From assembly GCA_965222215.1 (NCBI GenBank), contig OZ244931.1, positions 2,418,001 through 2,482,000 on the forward strand: a stretch of 64,000 nucleotides of DNA, written 5' to 3'. The stretch is from JABJAG01 sp965222215 (lineage in GTDB: Bacteria; Pseudomonadota; Alphaproteobacteria; UBA6615). Below the pieces are notes generated by a model. The model had not been told where the DNA came from. It did not search any database and was given only the letters and a program-made list of their open reading frames with translations. Positions 27,102 to 36,369 of this stretch are shown piece by piece (position 1 is the first letter of the stretch; every line of letters begins with the position of its first letter). The position numbers were made by a program, and so were the translations under genes.

Positions 27102-27208
27102 GGACTGTCTCCTCATGCGGAATTACCGGGCGGAAACCGCCCGCTGTTCGTTGCCGCGACTATACAGGGGGATGGGAAACGGGCGAAAGGCCCGCAATGC
27201 GAAAAGGG

Positions 27209-27703
27209 CTAGTCGCCCGCCGCGGCGAGCTTACCTAGCTGGCCGCGGAAGAAGGTCAGCGGCTCGCCCTCGTTCGTCTCGTAGCGTTCGACCTCGCCGA
27301 CGATGATCATGTGGTCGCCGCCTTCGTGGTGCACGACGTTCTTGCATTCGAAGCGCGCGAGGCACCCGTCGAGCAGCGGCGCGCCGCCCAGACCTTCGGA
27401 ATAGTCGACATTGCCGAACTTGTCGGTGCCCGACTTGGCGAACGCCATGCACTGCTCACCCTGGTTCTCACTCAGGATATGGACACAGAAATGGCTGGAA
27501 TTCTCGAGGATCGGCAGGCTCGGGGAACTCTTGTCGATGCTCCACAGGACGAGCGGGGGTTCGAGGGAGACCGAGTTGAACGAGTTGGCCGTGACCCCCA
27601 CCAGTTCCCCATTCGGACCTTTGGCGGTGATGATCGTGACACCGGTAGCAAAGTTCCCGAGCGCGTTGCGGAATTCGCGGGTATCGAACGGGGTTTCGGG
27701 CAT
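27209..27703 (-). CDS. Flavin reductase family (FMN-binding split barrel) protein
   Basis: The protein has 164 residues with the HpaC/ActVB-type flavin reductase fold: LGNFATGVTIITA, GVTANSFNSVSLEPPLVLWS and SHFCVHILSENQ. It reduces free flavin with NAD(P)H, usually to supply a partner two-component monooxygenase. ATG 27703 begins the homology; AAGAGG lies upstream. No oxygenase partner is adjacent. It shares strand with mmsA (107 bp gap) and is divergent from an alpha/beta hydrolase. Confidence 0.88.
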   Translation of the reverse strand: MPETPFDTREFRNALGNFATGVTIITAKGPNGELVGVTANSFNSVSLEPPLVLWSIDKSSPSLPILENSSHFCVHILSENQGEQCMAFAKSGTDKFGNVDYSEGLGGAPLLDGCLARFECKNVVHHEGGDHMIIVGEVERYETNEGEPLTFFRGQLGKLAAAGD

Positions 27704-27884
27704 CGGCGGACCTCTTGTTCCTCTGCCCACCGGATAGCGCGGGCATTTCTGACTGGCATGATTTAGCGTTCCCGCGAATGCAAAAGCAACCGCCGCCGCG
27801 GATCAGTTCTCGTGCGCCACGGGAAAACGCCATCGTGCATAATGCTGTTTGCTACAAGCACGGATTTGCAAGGAAACCCGCACC

Positions 27885-28688
27885 ATGCCGATGACCCCGG
27901 CGCACGAAAGCGTTTCGATCAACTACGAAGTACATGGCGACGGGCCACCGCTTATCCTCATCAGCGGAACAGGGCACGATCTGCATTTCTGGGCCGGCCA
28001 GGTGCCGTTTTTCTCGGAGAAGTTCCGCACGATCGTGTTCGACAACCGGGGCGTCGGAAAATCCAGCGTGCCGGAGCCGGGCTACAGCCTTGCCGACATG
28101 GCTGACGATACCGCCCGAGTGCTCGACGCCGCGGGTATCGACAAGGCTCATGTGATGGGCTTTTCGATGGGCGGGCATATCGCACAGGAACTGACCATCA
28201 ACCACCCCGATCGGGTTCTCACGCTCGGGATCCACCATAGCTGGACTCGCAACGGCGCCCGCCTGCGCAAGTTCCAGGAGACGCGCCGGTACCTCGCGGA
28301 ACACGACCAGCGCGTCGCACTGGCCGAACTGAGCATGCTCGCGCTGCACGCCAGTGCCTATTACGACGCCCATGTGGAAGAGATGGAGGAACATCGCCAA
28401 TTCCTGCTCAAGGCGTCCCCGGTCAACGCCGGCTGGATCGGCCAGCTCGAAGGCTGCATCGCCGGCGACACCTACGACCGGCTGCCGCAGATATCCGTGC
28501 CGACCCTCATTACCTGCTCCGACCTCGACCTGATCGCCTCACCGCACCTGTCGGAGGAAATCCACAGCCGGATCCCCGGTTCGGAACTGAAAATCCTCAA
28601 GGGCACCGGACACGTCGCGCTGATGGAAGCGCCGGAGATGTTCGCCGACGTCTGTCTCGAATTCCTCGACCGGGTCGCCGCCCAATAA
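27885..28688 (+). CDS. Alpha/beta hydrolase
   Basis: The protein has 267 residues and is a canonical alpha/beta hydrolase: oxyanion strand PPLILISGTGHDLHFW, FDNRGVGKS, nucleophile elbow GFSMGG (Ser94), an acid-bearing LITCSDLDLI and the catalytic His in GTGHVAL near residue 247. This resembles 3-oxoadipate enol-lactonase and related C-C or ester hydrolases. AAGGAAA precedes ATG 27885. No strong clue fixes the substrate. An acyl-CoA ligase follows after a repeat-containing gap of 278 bp. Confidence 0.85.
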   Translation: MPMTPAHESVSINYEVHGDGPPLILISGTGHDLHFWAGQVPFFSEKFRTIVFDNRGVGKSSVPEPGYSLADMADDTARVLDAAGIDKAHVMGFSMGGHIAQELTINHPDRVLTLGIHHSWTRNGARLRKFQETRRYLAEHDQRVALAELSMLALHASAYYDAHVEEMEEHRQFLLKASPVNAGWIGQLEGCIAGDTYDRLPQISVPTLITCSDLDLIASPHLSEEIHSRIPGSELKILKGTGHVALMEAPEMFADVCLEFLDRVAAQ

Positions 28689-28733
28689 ATCGGACCGAAA
28701 TATGCCCGGCGCACGCGTCGGATCGAATAAAAC

Positions 28734-28825
28734 GTCATTGCGAGCGGAACAAAGCAATCCAGACGCCGGGCCGCGTGACGCCTCCACACTGGATTGCCAC
28801 GACGCCTGCGGCGTCTCGCAACGAC
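28734..28825. repeat. Dispersed palindromic repeat, family A, copy 7
   Basis: GTCATTGCGAGCGGAAC and AAGCAATCCAG on the left pair with CTGGATTGCCACGACGCC and GTCTCGCAACGAC on the right. It occupies most of the 278-bp gap between the hydrolase and the acyl-CoA ligase. The remaining about 140 bases hold no recognisable feature beyond the ligase ribosome site. Confidence 0.85.
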
Positions 28826-28966
28826 AAACCAAAACCTCAACGAACAAATCCGACCCCAGCAGGTGCAGGCGAATCTATGCGAGGTTCACCTTGAGCCGTG
28901 GGACGCCGCGCCTGATAATCCCCGGATAACCGCAGAAAAAAACGCGGAACATTCGGAGGGAAGGCC

Positions 28967-30589
28967 ATGCGCGGACTGATCATGGACCGGCCGCTGCTGA
29001 TCTCGGATCTGCTACGGCATGCCGACGCCAATTCCGGTGAGCGCGAGATCGTGACCCGGACGGTCGAGGGGCCGATCCACCGCTACACCTACCGCGACGC
29101 CCACAAGCGCGCGCGGCAGCTCGCCAACGCACTCCAGGCGCTGGATGTGAAGCTCGGCGACCGCATTGCCACCCTCGCCTGGAACACCTACCGGCACTTC
29201 GAAGTGTACTACGCCGTGTCGGGCATCGGGGCGATCACCCATACCCTGAACCCGCGCCTGCACCCGTCGCAGCTCACCTACATCGTCAACCATGCCGAGG
29301 ATTCCTACATCTTCGTCGACCTCAACCTCGTCGGGCTGGTCGAGGCGGTGGAAGCAGACCTGACCAGCGTGCGCGGCATCGTGGTCATGACCGACAAGGC
29401 CAACATGCCGGAGACCGGCCTGGCGAACGCGATCTGCTACGAGGAGCTGGTCGAGGGCCAGACCGACGACTTCGAATGGCCCGAGTTCGACGAGAACACC
29501 GCATCGTCGCTCTGTTACACGTCGGGGACGACCGGCAACCCCAAGGGCGCCCTCTACAGCCACCGCTCGACGATCCTGCACGCCTACGGGTCGGCCCTGC
29601 CGGACGTGCTCCACCTGGGCGAGAACGAGGTTGTCCTGCCCGTCGTCCCGATGTTCCACGTCAACGCGTGGGGCATCCCCTACGGCGCGACCATGGCGGG
29701 CTCGAAGCTCGTGTTCCCGGGCGCCGGGCTTGACGGGGCGAGCGTGCACGAGATGCTGGAAAGCGAGGGGGTCACCATGACGGCGGGCGTGCCGACCGTC
29801 TGGCTGAACCTGCTGAACTACTGGCGGGAGACCGGAACCCGTGTCGAGAGCCTGAAACGGGTCATCATTGGCGGCTCGGCCTGCCCGGAATCGATGATCC
29901 GCGCGTTCCAGGACGAATTCGGCGCGGAGGTGCGTCACGCCTGGGGCATGACCGAGATGAGCCCGCTGGGCACGGTCTCCATCCCCAAGCCGTCGATGAC
30001 CGAAGACAAGGAACGCTTGCGCAAGCAGGCAAAACAGGGGCGCGCCGTCTTCGGCGTCCAGATGCGGATCGTCGACGACGAAGGCAATGAGGTTCCCCAT
30101 GACGGCGAAGCCTTCGGCGAGCTTCAGGTGCGCGGCCCCTGGATCACCAGCGGTTACTTCAAGCTCGATCACTCCGATGCCCATGACAACGACGGCTGGT
30201 TCGCTACGGGCGACGTATCCACCATGGACCCGCACGGCTACATGGAAGTCACCGACCGCGCGAAGGACGTTATCAAGTCGGGCGGCGAATGGATCAGCTC
30301 GATCGAGATCGAAAATCACGCGATGGGCCATCCGGACGTGGCACAGGCAGCAGTCATCGGCCTGCCCGACCCCAAATGGGACGAGCGGCCCCTGCTGATC
30401 GTAGTGCCCGCCGCGGGCAAGACCCCGACCCATGCGGAGCTGACGGAATTCCTGTCGGACAAGGTCGCGAAATGGTGGCTGCCGGAAGACACGGTGCTGA
30501 CCGACGAGTTACCGCTGGGCGCGACCGGCAAGGTACTCAAGACCGAACTGCGCGAGCGGTTCGGCGACCACAAGTTGCCGGATGCGTAG
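28967..30589 (+). CDS. Acyl-CoA synthetase (medium/long-chain or DmdB-like)
   Basis: The protein has 540 residues and is an adenylate-forming ligase: the P-loop YTSGTTGNPKGALYSH, HAWGMTEMSPLG, WFATGDVSTMDPHGYM, the hinge DRAKDVIKSGGEW, and the C-terminal catalytic Lys in LGATGKVLKTELRE. It activates a carboxylic acid with ATP and CoA. The short N-terminus GLIMDRPLLISDLL and the MFHVNAWGIPYG motif resemble the group that includes the methylmercaptopropionate ligase DmdB, but also many fatty acyl ligases. GGAGGGAAGGCC precedes ATG 28967. The substrate cannot be read from sequence. Confidence 0.88.
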   Translation: MRGLIMDRPLLISDLLRHADANSGEREIVTRTVEGPIHRYTYRDAHKRARQLANALQALDVKLGDRIATLAWNTYRHFEVYYAVSGIGAITHTLNPRLHPSQLTYIVNHAEDSYIFVDLNLVGLVEAVEADLTSVRGIVVMTDKANMPETGLANAICYEELVEGQTDDFEWPEFDENTASSLCYTSGTTGNPKGALYSHRSTILHAYGSALPDVLHLGENEVVLPVVPMFHVNAWGIPYGATMAGSKLVFPGAGLDGASVHEMLESEGVTMTAGVPTVWLNLLNYWRETGTRVESLKRVIIGGSACPESMIRAFQDEFGAEVRHAWGMTEMSPLGTVSIPKPSMTEDKERLRKQAKQGRAVFGVQMRIVDDEGNEVPHDGEAFGELQVRGPWITSGYFKLDHSDAHDNDGWFATGDVSTMDPHGYMEVTDRAKDVIKSGGEWISSIEIENHAMGHPDVAQAAVIGLPDPKWDERPLLIVVPAAGKTPTHAELTEFLSDKVAKWWLPEDTVLTDELPLGATGKVLKTELRERFGDHKLPDA

Positions 30590-30600
30590 AACGACGGTGC

Positions 30601-30703
30601 TGTAGGGGCGGGTTTCAAACCCGCCCGGTTCTGTCTGAGTATCCTTATCAGCAACCCCCAAAATACAGCCGTCGAGCGGGCGGGTTTGAAACCCGCCCCT
30701 ACA
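30601..30703. repeat. Perfect 27-bp inverted repeat, family B
   Basis: The arm 30601-30627 (TGTAGGGGCGGGTTTCAAAC then CCGCCCG) is the exact reverse complement of 30677-30703. Each arm is itself a near palindrome around GGGTTTCAAACCC. The 49-base spacer is unremarkable. No T tract follows, so it is a mobile or REP-type repeat more than a terminator. It fills the gap between the ligase and the nitroreductase. Confidence 0.92.
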
Positions 30704-30735
30704 AGCGACGACAGAACTTCCGAAGGAAACGTGAC

Positions 30736-31566
30736 ATGACCTCCCCCGACACCATCCACGACATGCTGCAACTCCGGTTCGACGATGTGCCGGAATACGG
30801 CGGCGCGTCGCCGGACCTGTGGCGCAGCATCGCGGAACGGCAGTCCTGCCGCGCTTTCACCGACGACCCGGTCGATCCGGTGTTGCTGCAGACCGTTTGC
30901 GCGCTGGCGCTAAGCTCACCGACCAAGAGCGACCTGCAGCAGCGTGACATCATCGTCGTGACCGACCCGGACAAACGCACCGCTATCGACGCGCTGTTCC
31001 CGGCCATGCCCTGGATGTCGTCGGCACCGGTCTTCGTGCTGTTCTGCGGCAACAACCGGCGCCTTCGCCAGGTGAGCGAGGCTCAGGACGTGCCGTTTGC
31101 TAACGACCACCTGGACGCCTTCTTCAACGCCGCCGTCGATGCTGGGATCGCCCTGTCGGCGTTCTCGCTGGCGGCCGAAGCCGCAGGTCTGGGCACCTGT
31201 TCGATCAGCGCGGTGCGCGACCACATCGACCTTTTCGACGAGATGCTCGAACTGCCCGACTGGGTGTTCCCGATCGCCGGCATGGTTGTGGGCTGGCCGG
31301 CGCGCACCCCCCGGGTAAATATCCGCCTGCCGCTCGCGGCGACGGTCCACACCAACCGGTACAACGAAGAGGCGCAGCAGACGGCCATCGACGCGTACGA
31401 CACGCGCCGGGCCGACATCAGGCCCTACGGCGCCCAGCGCGAGCCCGACCGCTTCGGCGAGGCACCGCTTTACGGCTGGTCCCATGACAAGGCGCGCCAG
31501 TACGCCGTGCCCCAGCGCACCGATTTCGGCACGTATGTGCGTCGCAAGGGCTTCAAGCTGGACTGA
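30736..31566 (+). CDS. Nitroreductase family flavoprotein
   Basis: The protein has 276 residues and a nitroreductase fold with FMN-binding RQSCRAFTDDPV near residue 36, ALSSPTKSDLQQRDIIVV, and the GLGTCSISAVRD segment. The core ends near residue 210, and the rest is a family extension. It reduces nitro groups, quinones or related compounds with NAD(P)H. The ATG at 30736 has GAAGGAAAC upstream. A preceding in-frame stretch runs through the family B repeat and is not coding. It may be cotranscribed with the ligase, but the repeat separates them. Confidence 0.87.
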   Translation: MTSPDTIHDMLQLRFDDVPEYGGASPDLWRSIAERQSCRAFTDDPVDPVLLQTVCALALSSPTKSDLQQRDIIVVTDPDKRTAIDALFPAMPWMSSAPVFVLFCGNNRRLRQVSEAQDVPFANDHLDAFFNAAVDAGIALSAFSLAAEAAGLGTCSISAVRDHIDLFDEMLELPDWVFPIAGMVVGWPARTPRVNIRLPLAATVHTNRYNEEAQQTAIDAYDTRRADIRPYGAQREPDRFGEAPLYGWSHDKARQYAVPQRTDFGTYVRRKGFKLD

Positions 31567-31584
31567 GGGATAGACTCCCAAAAT

Positions 31585-31658
31585 CGTCATGCCCGGGCTT
31601 GACCCGGGCATCTCCGCACAGACCGAGGTGAGATCCGCGGATCAAGTCCGCGCATGAC
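31585..31658. repeat. Dispersed palindromic repeat, family C
   Basis: GTCATGCCCGGGCTTGACC and CGGGCATCTCC form a left hairpin, with ATCCGCGGATCAAGTCCGC and GCATGAC as an inverted partner. The outer ends GTCATGC and GCATGAC pair. It lies between the convergent nitroreductase and SDR genes and is a different sequence family from A and B. Confidence 0.85.
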
Positions 31659-31676
31659 GCTATGTTGTCGATTGCC

Positions 31677-32438
31677 CTACCAGACGCTCCAGCCGGCATC
31701 GACGATGATCGTCTCGCCGTGGATCATCCGGGAATCCTCGGTGGCGAGGAACACGGCCGTGCCGGTCATGTCCTCCGGGTCCATGAAGTCGATCCCCGTC
31801 GGGGTCAGCGTCTTCATCAGTTCGACATATTCCTCGTTGCCCGGCCCGCGGACGTGGGCGTTGAGCGGCGTTGCGACGTTGCCCGGCGCGATGGAGTTGA
31901 CGTTGATCTTCTCCTTGCCGAGCTCGGCGGCGAGCGCGCGGGTGACGTTGACCACGCCGCCCTTCGACGCGCAGTAGCCCGGGCAGTTCGGGAATGCACC
32001 CGTTCCGGCGATGGACGAGATATTCACGACCTTGCCGCCGCCGATCTCGCGCCAGTGAGGCACCAGCGTCTTGATCATGAAGAAATAGCCCTTGAGGTTC
32101 AGGTCGAGCTGCTCGTCCCAGATTTCCTCGGTCGTCTCCATCACGGGCACGGTCCGGAATACGCCGGCGTTGTTGACCAGGATATCCACCTGCCCGAAAT
32201 CCGCGATCACGTCGGCACAGAGCTTCTCGATGTTCGCCACTTTCGAAACGTCGGCCTTGAAGAGCTTGGCCTTGCCGCCCGCTGCCTCGACCTTCTTCGC
32301 GACCTCGGCCGCACCGTCGTCGTTGCTCTTGTAGACGAGCGCCACGGTGGCGCCCTCCGCGCCGAAGCGCTCGGCGATGGCCGCGCCGATGCCCACCGAC
32401 GCGCCGGTGACAATCGCTTTTTTTCCTTCGAGCCGCAT
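31677..32438 (-). CDS. SDR family oxidoreductase (3-oxoacyl-ACP reductase-like)
   Basis: The protein has 253 residues: NAD(P) motif TGASVGIGAAIAERFG, NNAG, catalytic Ser in NISSIAGTGAF and Tyr/Lys in YCASKGG, with the C-terminal IIVDAGWSVW common in glucose dehydrogenase and FabG-like proteins. AGGAGAG lies before ATG 32438. It is the last gene of the ald-HyuA-HyuB-SDR group, 18 bp after HyuB, so a role in oxidising or reducing a Hyu product is plausible. The substrate is unknown. Confidence 0.9.
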   Translation of the reverse strand: MRLEGKKAIVTGASVGIGAAIAERFGAEGATVALVYKSNDDGAAEVAKKVEAAGGKAKLFKADVSKVANIEKLCADVIADFGQVDILVNNAGVFRTVPVMETTEEIWDEQLDLNLKGYFFMIKTLVPHWREIGGGKVVNISSIAGTGAFPNCPGYCASKGGVVNVTRALAAELGKEKINVNSIAPGNVATPLNAHVRGPGNEEYVELMKTLTPTGIDFMDPEDMTGTAVFLATEDSRMIHGETIIVDAGWSVW

Positions 32439-32456
32439 GATTTCTCTCCTGTTCGT

Positions 32457-34211
32457 TCAGTTTCTCAGTTCTGCCGTGCGCGCGGCGTCCACGCTCATGT
32501 CGTCCGCAATCGCCACAGCATAAATTTCTTCCGCGCGCTCGCGCGTTATCAGCCCCTCGCGCACATCCTTCAGCACCTGTTCGGGATCGCGCGACACCGG
32601 ATCGCCGTAGCCTCCGCCACCCTGGGCGATGGAGACAAGTGTCTCCCCGTCCTCGATCCAGACGATGGAGCACTGTTCCAGTTCTTCGAGTGCCTTGTTA
32701 CGCGTGCGCTTGAACTGGTTGGAACGCGCCGCCGGCAGTCCCGCCCGCGCACCCTGCGGGACGTGGATATTGCCGTCATGCACGAAGCCCGCTTCCATCC
32801 GGCAATCCACCGGACCGTACTCGACCTCGATCCCCGGCGCGCCGCGATGCCGTCCCGCACCCTCGCTGTCGGGAATGAGCCGCCGGGTGTGCACATGGAT
32901 CGGGGTGTAGACCTCGTCGAGTTCGACGGAATCGATAAAACACATGCCGCCGTTGCCGACATGCAGCATGGTCAGCCACGCATCCTGGTGCGGCGCGCCC
33001 GCGCCCGCCGTGTGGCCGAGGAAGAGCTGATTCACATAGGGTTTGCCGTTGCGGGGATCCGTGCCGGACACCACCGCCGTGGACGGCGGACAGAAGCACC
33101 CCACCTCGCCCATCCCGAACCCGTCGCCGAGTTCCGCCATCGCGCGCTGGGTGGCCGACGTGATGCGGTCGGCGAGATTCGTGGTCGAGGCCGAACAGCT
33201 GATCGGGTGGCGCGGAATGCCGACCACGCCCGCGTCTTTCAGCTTGAGCTCGATCCGGCGTAGCGACCCGGCGTTTTTCGGAACCGTGTGGTCGATGGAG
33301 TTGAATACCCCGATATAGGCCGCCGTTCGGGTACAGGATTCCGAGACGTTGAGCCCACAATTCATCTGGTCGGCATTGTCGAGCAGATCGACCTCGATAT
33401 TGCCCGCTGTCGGATCGACGGACACTTTCGACGTCACGCAGATGCCCTCGTCCGGCGTGCCGGGGATGGCGTCATGGGTCGACTGCGCCGAGGCGTTGCC
33501 TGCCGGGATGTCTCCGATGGCGTCGGCCATGCGTTTTTCGGAGTACTCGAACCACTGGCCGGTGAAGGCGTGCAGCGTGTCCCAGCCAACTTCCTCGCCC
33601 AGCGCGAGGATTTCCCGCTCGCCGATCAGCGCCGAGCCGAGCATCGCGAGAAAATCGCCGTGCCACTGTTCCGGCACACGAATACGCAACTGGCACATCC
33701 GGATGATATCCTCGACGGTCTCGTAGTCCTTCAGGACCTGGACGGCCGGGAAGATCAGCGCGCCCTCCTCATACACGTCACGCGCGGTGCCGTGATAGGT
33801 CGTCGGAATCGAGTTTCCGATGTCAGCCTGGTGGGCCTTCGCCAGCACCGTGAAGTGATGCGTCCCGGCATCGTCGATGACCGGCATGATGATTGTATGG
33901 TCCGCGGGATGCGAACAGCCGTGGTAGGGCGAGTTGTGCAGGAAGGCATCGCCCTTCTTCAGGTCCGGGTGAAACTCCTTCATCGATCGGGCCATGATGT
34001 CCGGCCCGGACAGCACGTGGATCGGCAGGCTCTCGGCCACCGCCAGCAGATCGCAATCCGCCGTCAGGATGCAGCAGGAGAAGTCCTTCGCCCGGTTGAG
34101 AACACCCGAGCGCCCTGTTCGCAGCAGGGTGTTGCCCATCTTCGAGGAGATCCCCTCGAACCGGTTGGCGAGGATGGCGAGCTGCGCGCCGTCGAGTTGC
34201 CTGTCGCTCAT
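32457..34211 (-). CDS. Hydantoinase B/oxoprolinase family protein (HyuB, set 1)
   Basis: The protein has 584 residues and is the beta-type subunit of the hydantoinase/5-oxoprolinase family. It begins LDGAQLAILANRFEGISSKM, includes HNSPYHGCSHPADHTIIMPV and YTPIHVHTRRLIPDSEG, and ends with the typical SIAQGGGGYGDPVSRDPEQV and a C-terminal ERAEEIYAV. Unlike HyuB of set 2, it has no cysteine-rich extension. Members pair with HyuA for ATP-dependent ring opening or ketone carboxylation. GGAGGAATAG precedes ATG 34211, 10 bp after HyuA. Confidence 0.9.
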   Translation of the reverse strand: MSDRQLDGAQLAILANRFEGISSKMGNTLLRTGRSGVLNRAKDFSCCILTADCDLLAVAESLPIHVLSGPDIMARSMKEFHPDLKKGDAFLHNSPYHGCSHPADHTIIMPVIDDAGTHHFTVLAKAHQADIGNSIPTTYHGTARDVYEEGALIFPAVQVLKDYETVEDIIRMCQLRIRVPEQWHGDFLAMLGSALIGEREILALGEEVGWDTLHAFTGQWFEYSEKRMADAIGDIPAGNASAQSTHDAIPGTPDEGICVTSKVSVDPTAGNIEVDLLDNADQMNCGLNVSESCTRTAAYIGVFNSIDHTVPKNAGSLRRIELKLKDAGVVGIPRHPISCSASTTNLADRITSATQRAMAELGDGFGMGEVGCFCPPSTAVVSGTDPRNGKPYVNQLFLGHTAGAGAPHQDAWLTMLHVGNGGMCFIDSVELDEVYTPIHVHTRRLIPDSEGAGRHRGAPGIEVEYGPVDCRMEAGFVHDGNIHVPQGARAGLPAARSNQFKRTRNKALEELEQCSIVWIEDGETLVSIAQGGGGYGDPVSRDPEQVLKDVREGLITRERAEEIYAVAIADDMSVDAARTAELRN

Positions 34212-34221
34212 CTATTCCTCC

Positions 34222-36282
34222 CTACGGCCGCATCACGAGGCTGCCCGCGGCCGTGCGTTCGAAGGTCGTGGCGCTGTCCGCGATGACTGTTGTGAACGGC
34301 GATTCGATGATGGCCGGTCCGGAATGCTTTTCCCCGGCGGCCATGGATTCGAAATCGAACACAGTCGCCTCGACCTCACCTTCCCCGGCAAAATAGACAC
34401 GTCTCGTTCCGGAAACCTCATGTGCCTTGCCCGCCGCAAGCCGGCCCGGACCACCTTCCCGCAGTCCGCAGCGCGCCGTGACGGTCCAGCCAACATATTC
34501 GATGGCCGAGCCCGGATCGCGAATCGCGAAAATCCGCTCGTGCATGGCATGAAAGGCCTCATTGAGTGCGGCGAGCTGGTCGTCATTCTCGAAGCGGTCC
34601 ATCGGCAGCGGCACCTCGATCTCCCAGACCTGGGACGCATAGCGCGCCTCCACGGCGAACTCTATCCCGGAAGACGCAGCGCGCGCGCCGGGCCCGTCGA
34701 TGAATTCCTGCGCCTGGGCGCGCAGACCGTCGAGGGTCGCATTGACGCCGTCACGATCGAACGCATCGGAAGTGGTGAAGAAGGTCGCGCGGTATTCGTT
34801 TGTCAGATCCGACATCAGCGCCCCCGCCGCGCTCAACCCCGCGCCGGTCTCGGGAATCAGCAAGGTGGGGCAGCCAAGGCGGCGTGCGATGTAGATCGAG
34901 TTGAGGCCGGCCGCTCCGCCGCCGCCGATCAGCACGGATTCTGCAGGGTCGATCCCCTGGTCGACGGTGATGTCCGAAATCGCCTGCACCATGTTCTCCG
35001 TGGCCACGCTGAGGATCGCGGCGGCGGCTTCCTCGACGGGCAGGCCCAGCGGCGACGCCACATGGTCCTCGACGGCCTTGCGGGCCCCCGCCGCGTCCAG
35101 TTCCATCGTTCCACCCAGGAAATAGCCGGGATCGAGATAGCCGAGTGTGACGCAGGCATCGGTGACGGTCGGCTCGGTGCCGCCCGCGCCGTAGCAGACC
35201 GGCCCCGGTACCGCGCCCGCGCTCCGGGGGCCGACATGGAGCAGGCCACCCTTGTCGACCCAGGCGATGGATCCGCCACCGGCGCCGACGCTCTTGATAT
35301 CGATCGAGGGGAACCCGGTCATGTGGCCGCGGAACGGCTGGCCGATCCAGGTCTCCTTGGTCAGCGGGATGCGCCCGTCGCGCACAAGGCTGACATCGTA
35401 GGTCGTCCCGCCCGTGTCGGCGATGATGACGTTCGCGGCACCGGAATCGATTTCGGCGTAGTTGCGGCCCGCAATCGGCGCCATCGACGGGCCGGAATTG
35501 ATCGCGTGGATCGGCTTCTGCGCGAGGTCGCTCGCGTCCAGCATGCCGCCCTGGGACGTCAGCACGAGTGTGCGTCCGTCGAAGCCCGCCTCGGCCAGAC
35601 GCTGCGTCAGCCCGCCGAGATACTTGCCCATGAGCGGCTTGAGCGAGGCATCGATGGCCGTGGCGGACGCCCGCCGGTATTCACGCAAGGCCGGGTTGAG
35701 CTGGTGGGACAGCGAATAGGGCACACCGGACAGGTGTTCTTCCAGCAACTCGCCGACGCGCAGTTCGTGGGCCGGGTTGTAGATCGACCAAAGGAAACAG
35801 ATCGCGACGGCTTCGACGTCGGCGTCCCGGAGTTTGCCGATGATCTCGACGGTCGCCGCCTCGTCCAGTGGCGTGTGCACCGCGCCCGCACTATCGATGC
35901 GCTCCGGCACCTCGAACGTCAGGGAGCGCGGCACATACGGATCGGGATAGGGCGCGACGAAGTTGAACGGCTCGATACGCCCGCCCTCGCGCAGCACAAG
36001 GATATCGGGATGTCCGCCCGTGGTCAGGAACGCGGTTTTCGCGGTGTTGCCGGTGATGATGGCGTTGATGGCGTGGGTCGTGCCGTGGATCAGCATGTCC
36101 CCGCGACCCAACAATTCAGTGAGTTCTATGTCCCGGTCTTCCGCCGCCAGCGCGAGCGCGTCGAGCACGCCCTTCACCGGATCAGACGGCGTCGTCGACG
36201 CCTTGTACATGGTCAGGGACCCGTCATCGTCCTCGACGATCAGATCGGTAAACGTACCCCCGGTATCGCAAGCGAACCGCAT
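34222..36282 (-). CDS. Hydantoinase A/oxoprolinase family protein (HyuA, set 1)
   Basis: The protein has 686 residues with the ASKHA-type ATPase motifs of HyuA: CDTGGTFTDLIVEDDDGS at the N-terminus, IHGTTHAINAIITGNTAKTA, IADTGGTTYDVSLVRDGRI, AGGGSIAWVDKGG and the IGGGGAAGLNSIYIARRLG segment. It drives ATP-dependent turnover of a cyclic amide or similar, with HyuB as partner. The order is alanine dehydrogenase, HyuA, HyuB, SDR on one strand (87 bp gap to ald). With the divergent Lrp regulator this suggests a nitrogenous or amino-acid-like substrate. Confidence 0.9.
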   Translation of the reverse strand: MRFACDTGGTFTDLIVEDDDGSLTMYKASTTPSDPVKGVLDALALAAEDRDIELTELLGRGDMLIHGTTHAINAIITGNTAKTAFLTTGGHPDILVLREGGRIEPFNFVAPYPDPYVPRSLTFEVPERIDSAGAVHTPLDEAATVEIIGKLRDADVEAVAICFLWSIYNPAHELRVGELLEEHLSGVPYSLSHQLNPALREYRRASATAIDASLKPLMGKYLGGLTQRLAEAGFDGRTLVLTSQGGMLDASDLAQKPIHAINSGPSMAPIAGRNYAEIDSGAANVIIADTGGTTYDVSLVRDGRIPLTKETWIGQPFRGHMTGFPSIDIKSVGAGGGSIAWVDKGGLLHVGPRSAGAVPGPVCYGAGGTEPTVTDACVTLGYLDPGYFLGGTMELDAAGARKAVEDHVASPLGLPVEEAAAAILSVATENMVQAISDITVDQGIDPAESVLIGGGGAAGLNSIYIARRLGCPTLLIPETGAGLSAAGALMSDLTNEYRATFFTTSDAFDRDGVNATLDGLRAQAQEFIDGPGARAASSGIEFAVEARYASQVWEIEVPLPMDRFENDDQLAALNEAFHAMHERIFAIRDPGSAIEYVGWTVTARCGLREGGPGRLAAGKAHEVSGTRRVYFAGEGEVEATVFDFESMAAGEKHSGPAIIESPFTTVIADSATTFERTAAGSLVMRP

Positions 36283-36369
36283 GAACCCCCTCCTTCAGCC
36301 CCCGCAAATTCGTTGCCGTTTGCGCTCGGGCGTTGCGATTTTGAACAGTCACCTCCCCCACAACAAGGG

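Noticed and set aside
30601..30703. Inverted repeat taken as a terminator for the acyl-CoA ligase
   Set aside because: No T tract follows on either strand, and the arms are 49 bp apart. A repeat element explains it better.
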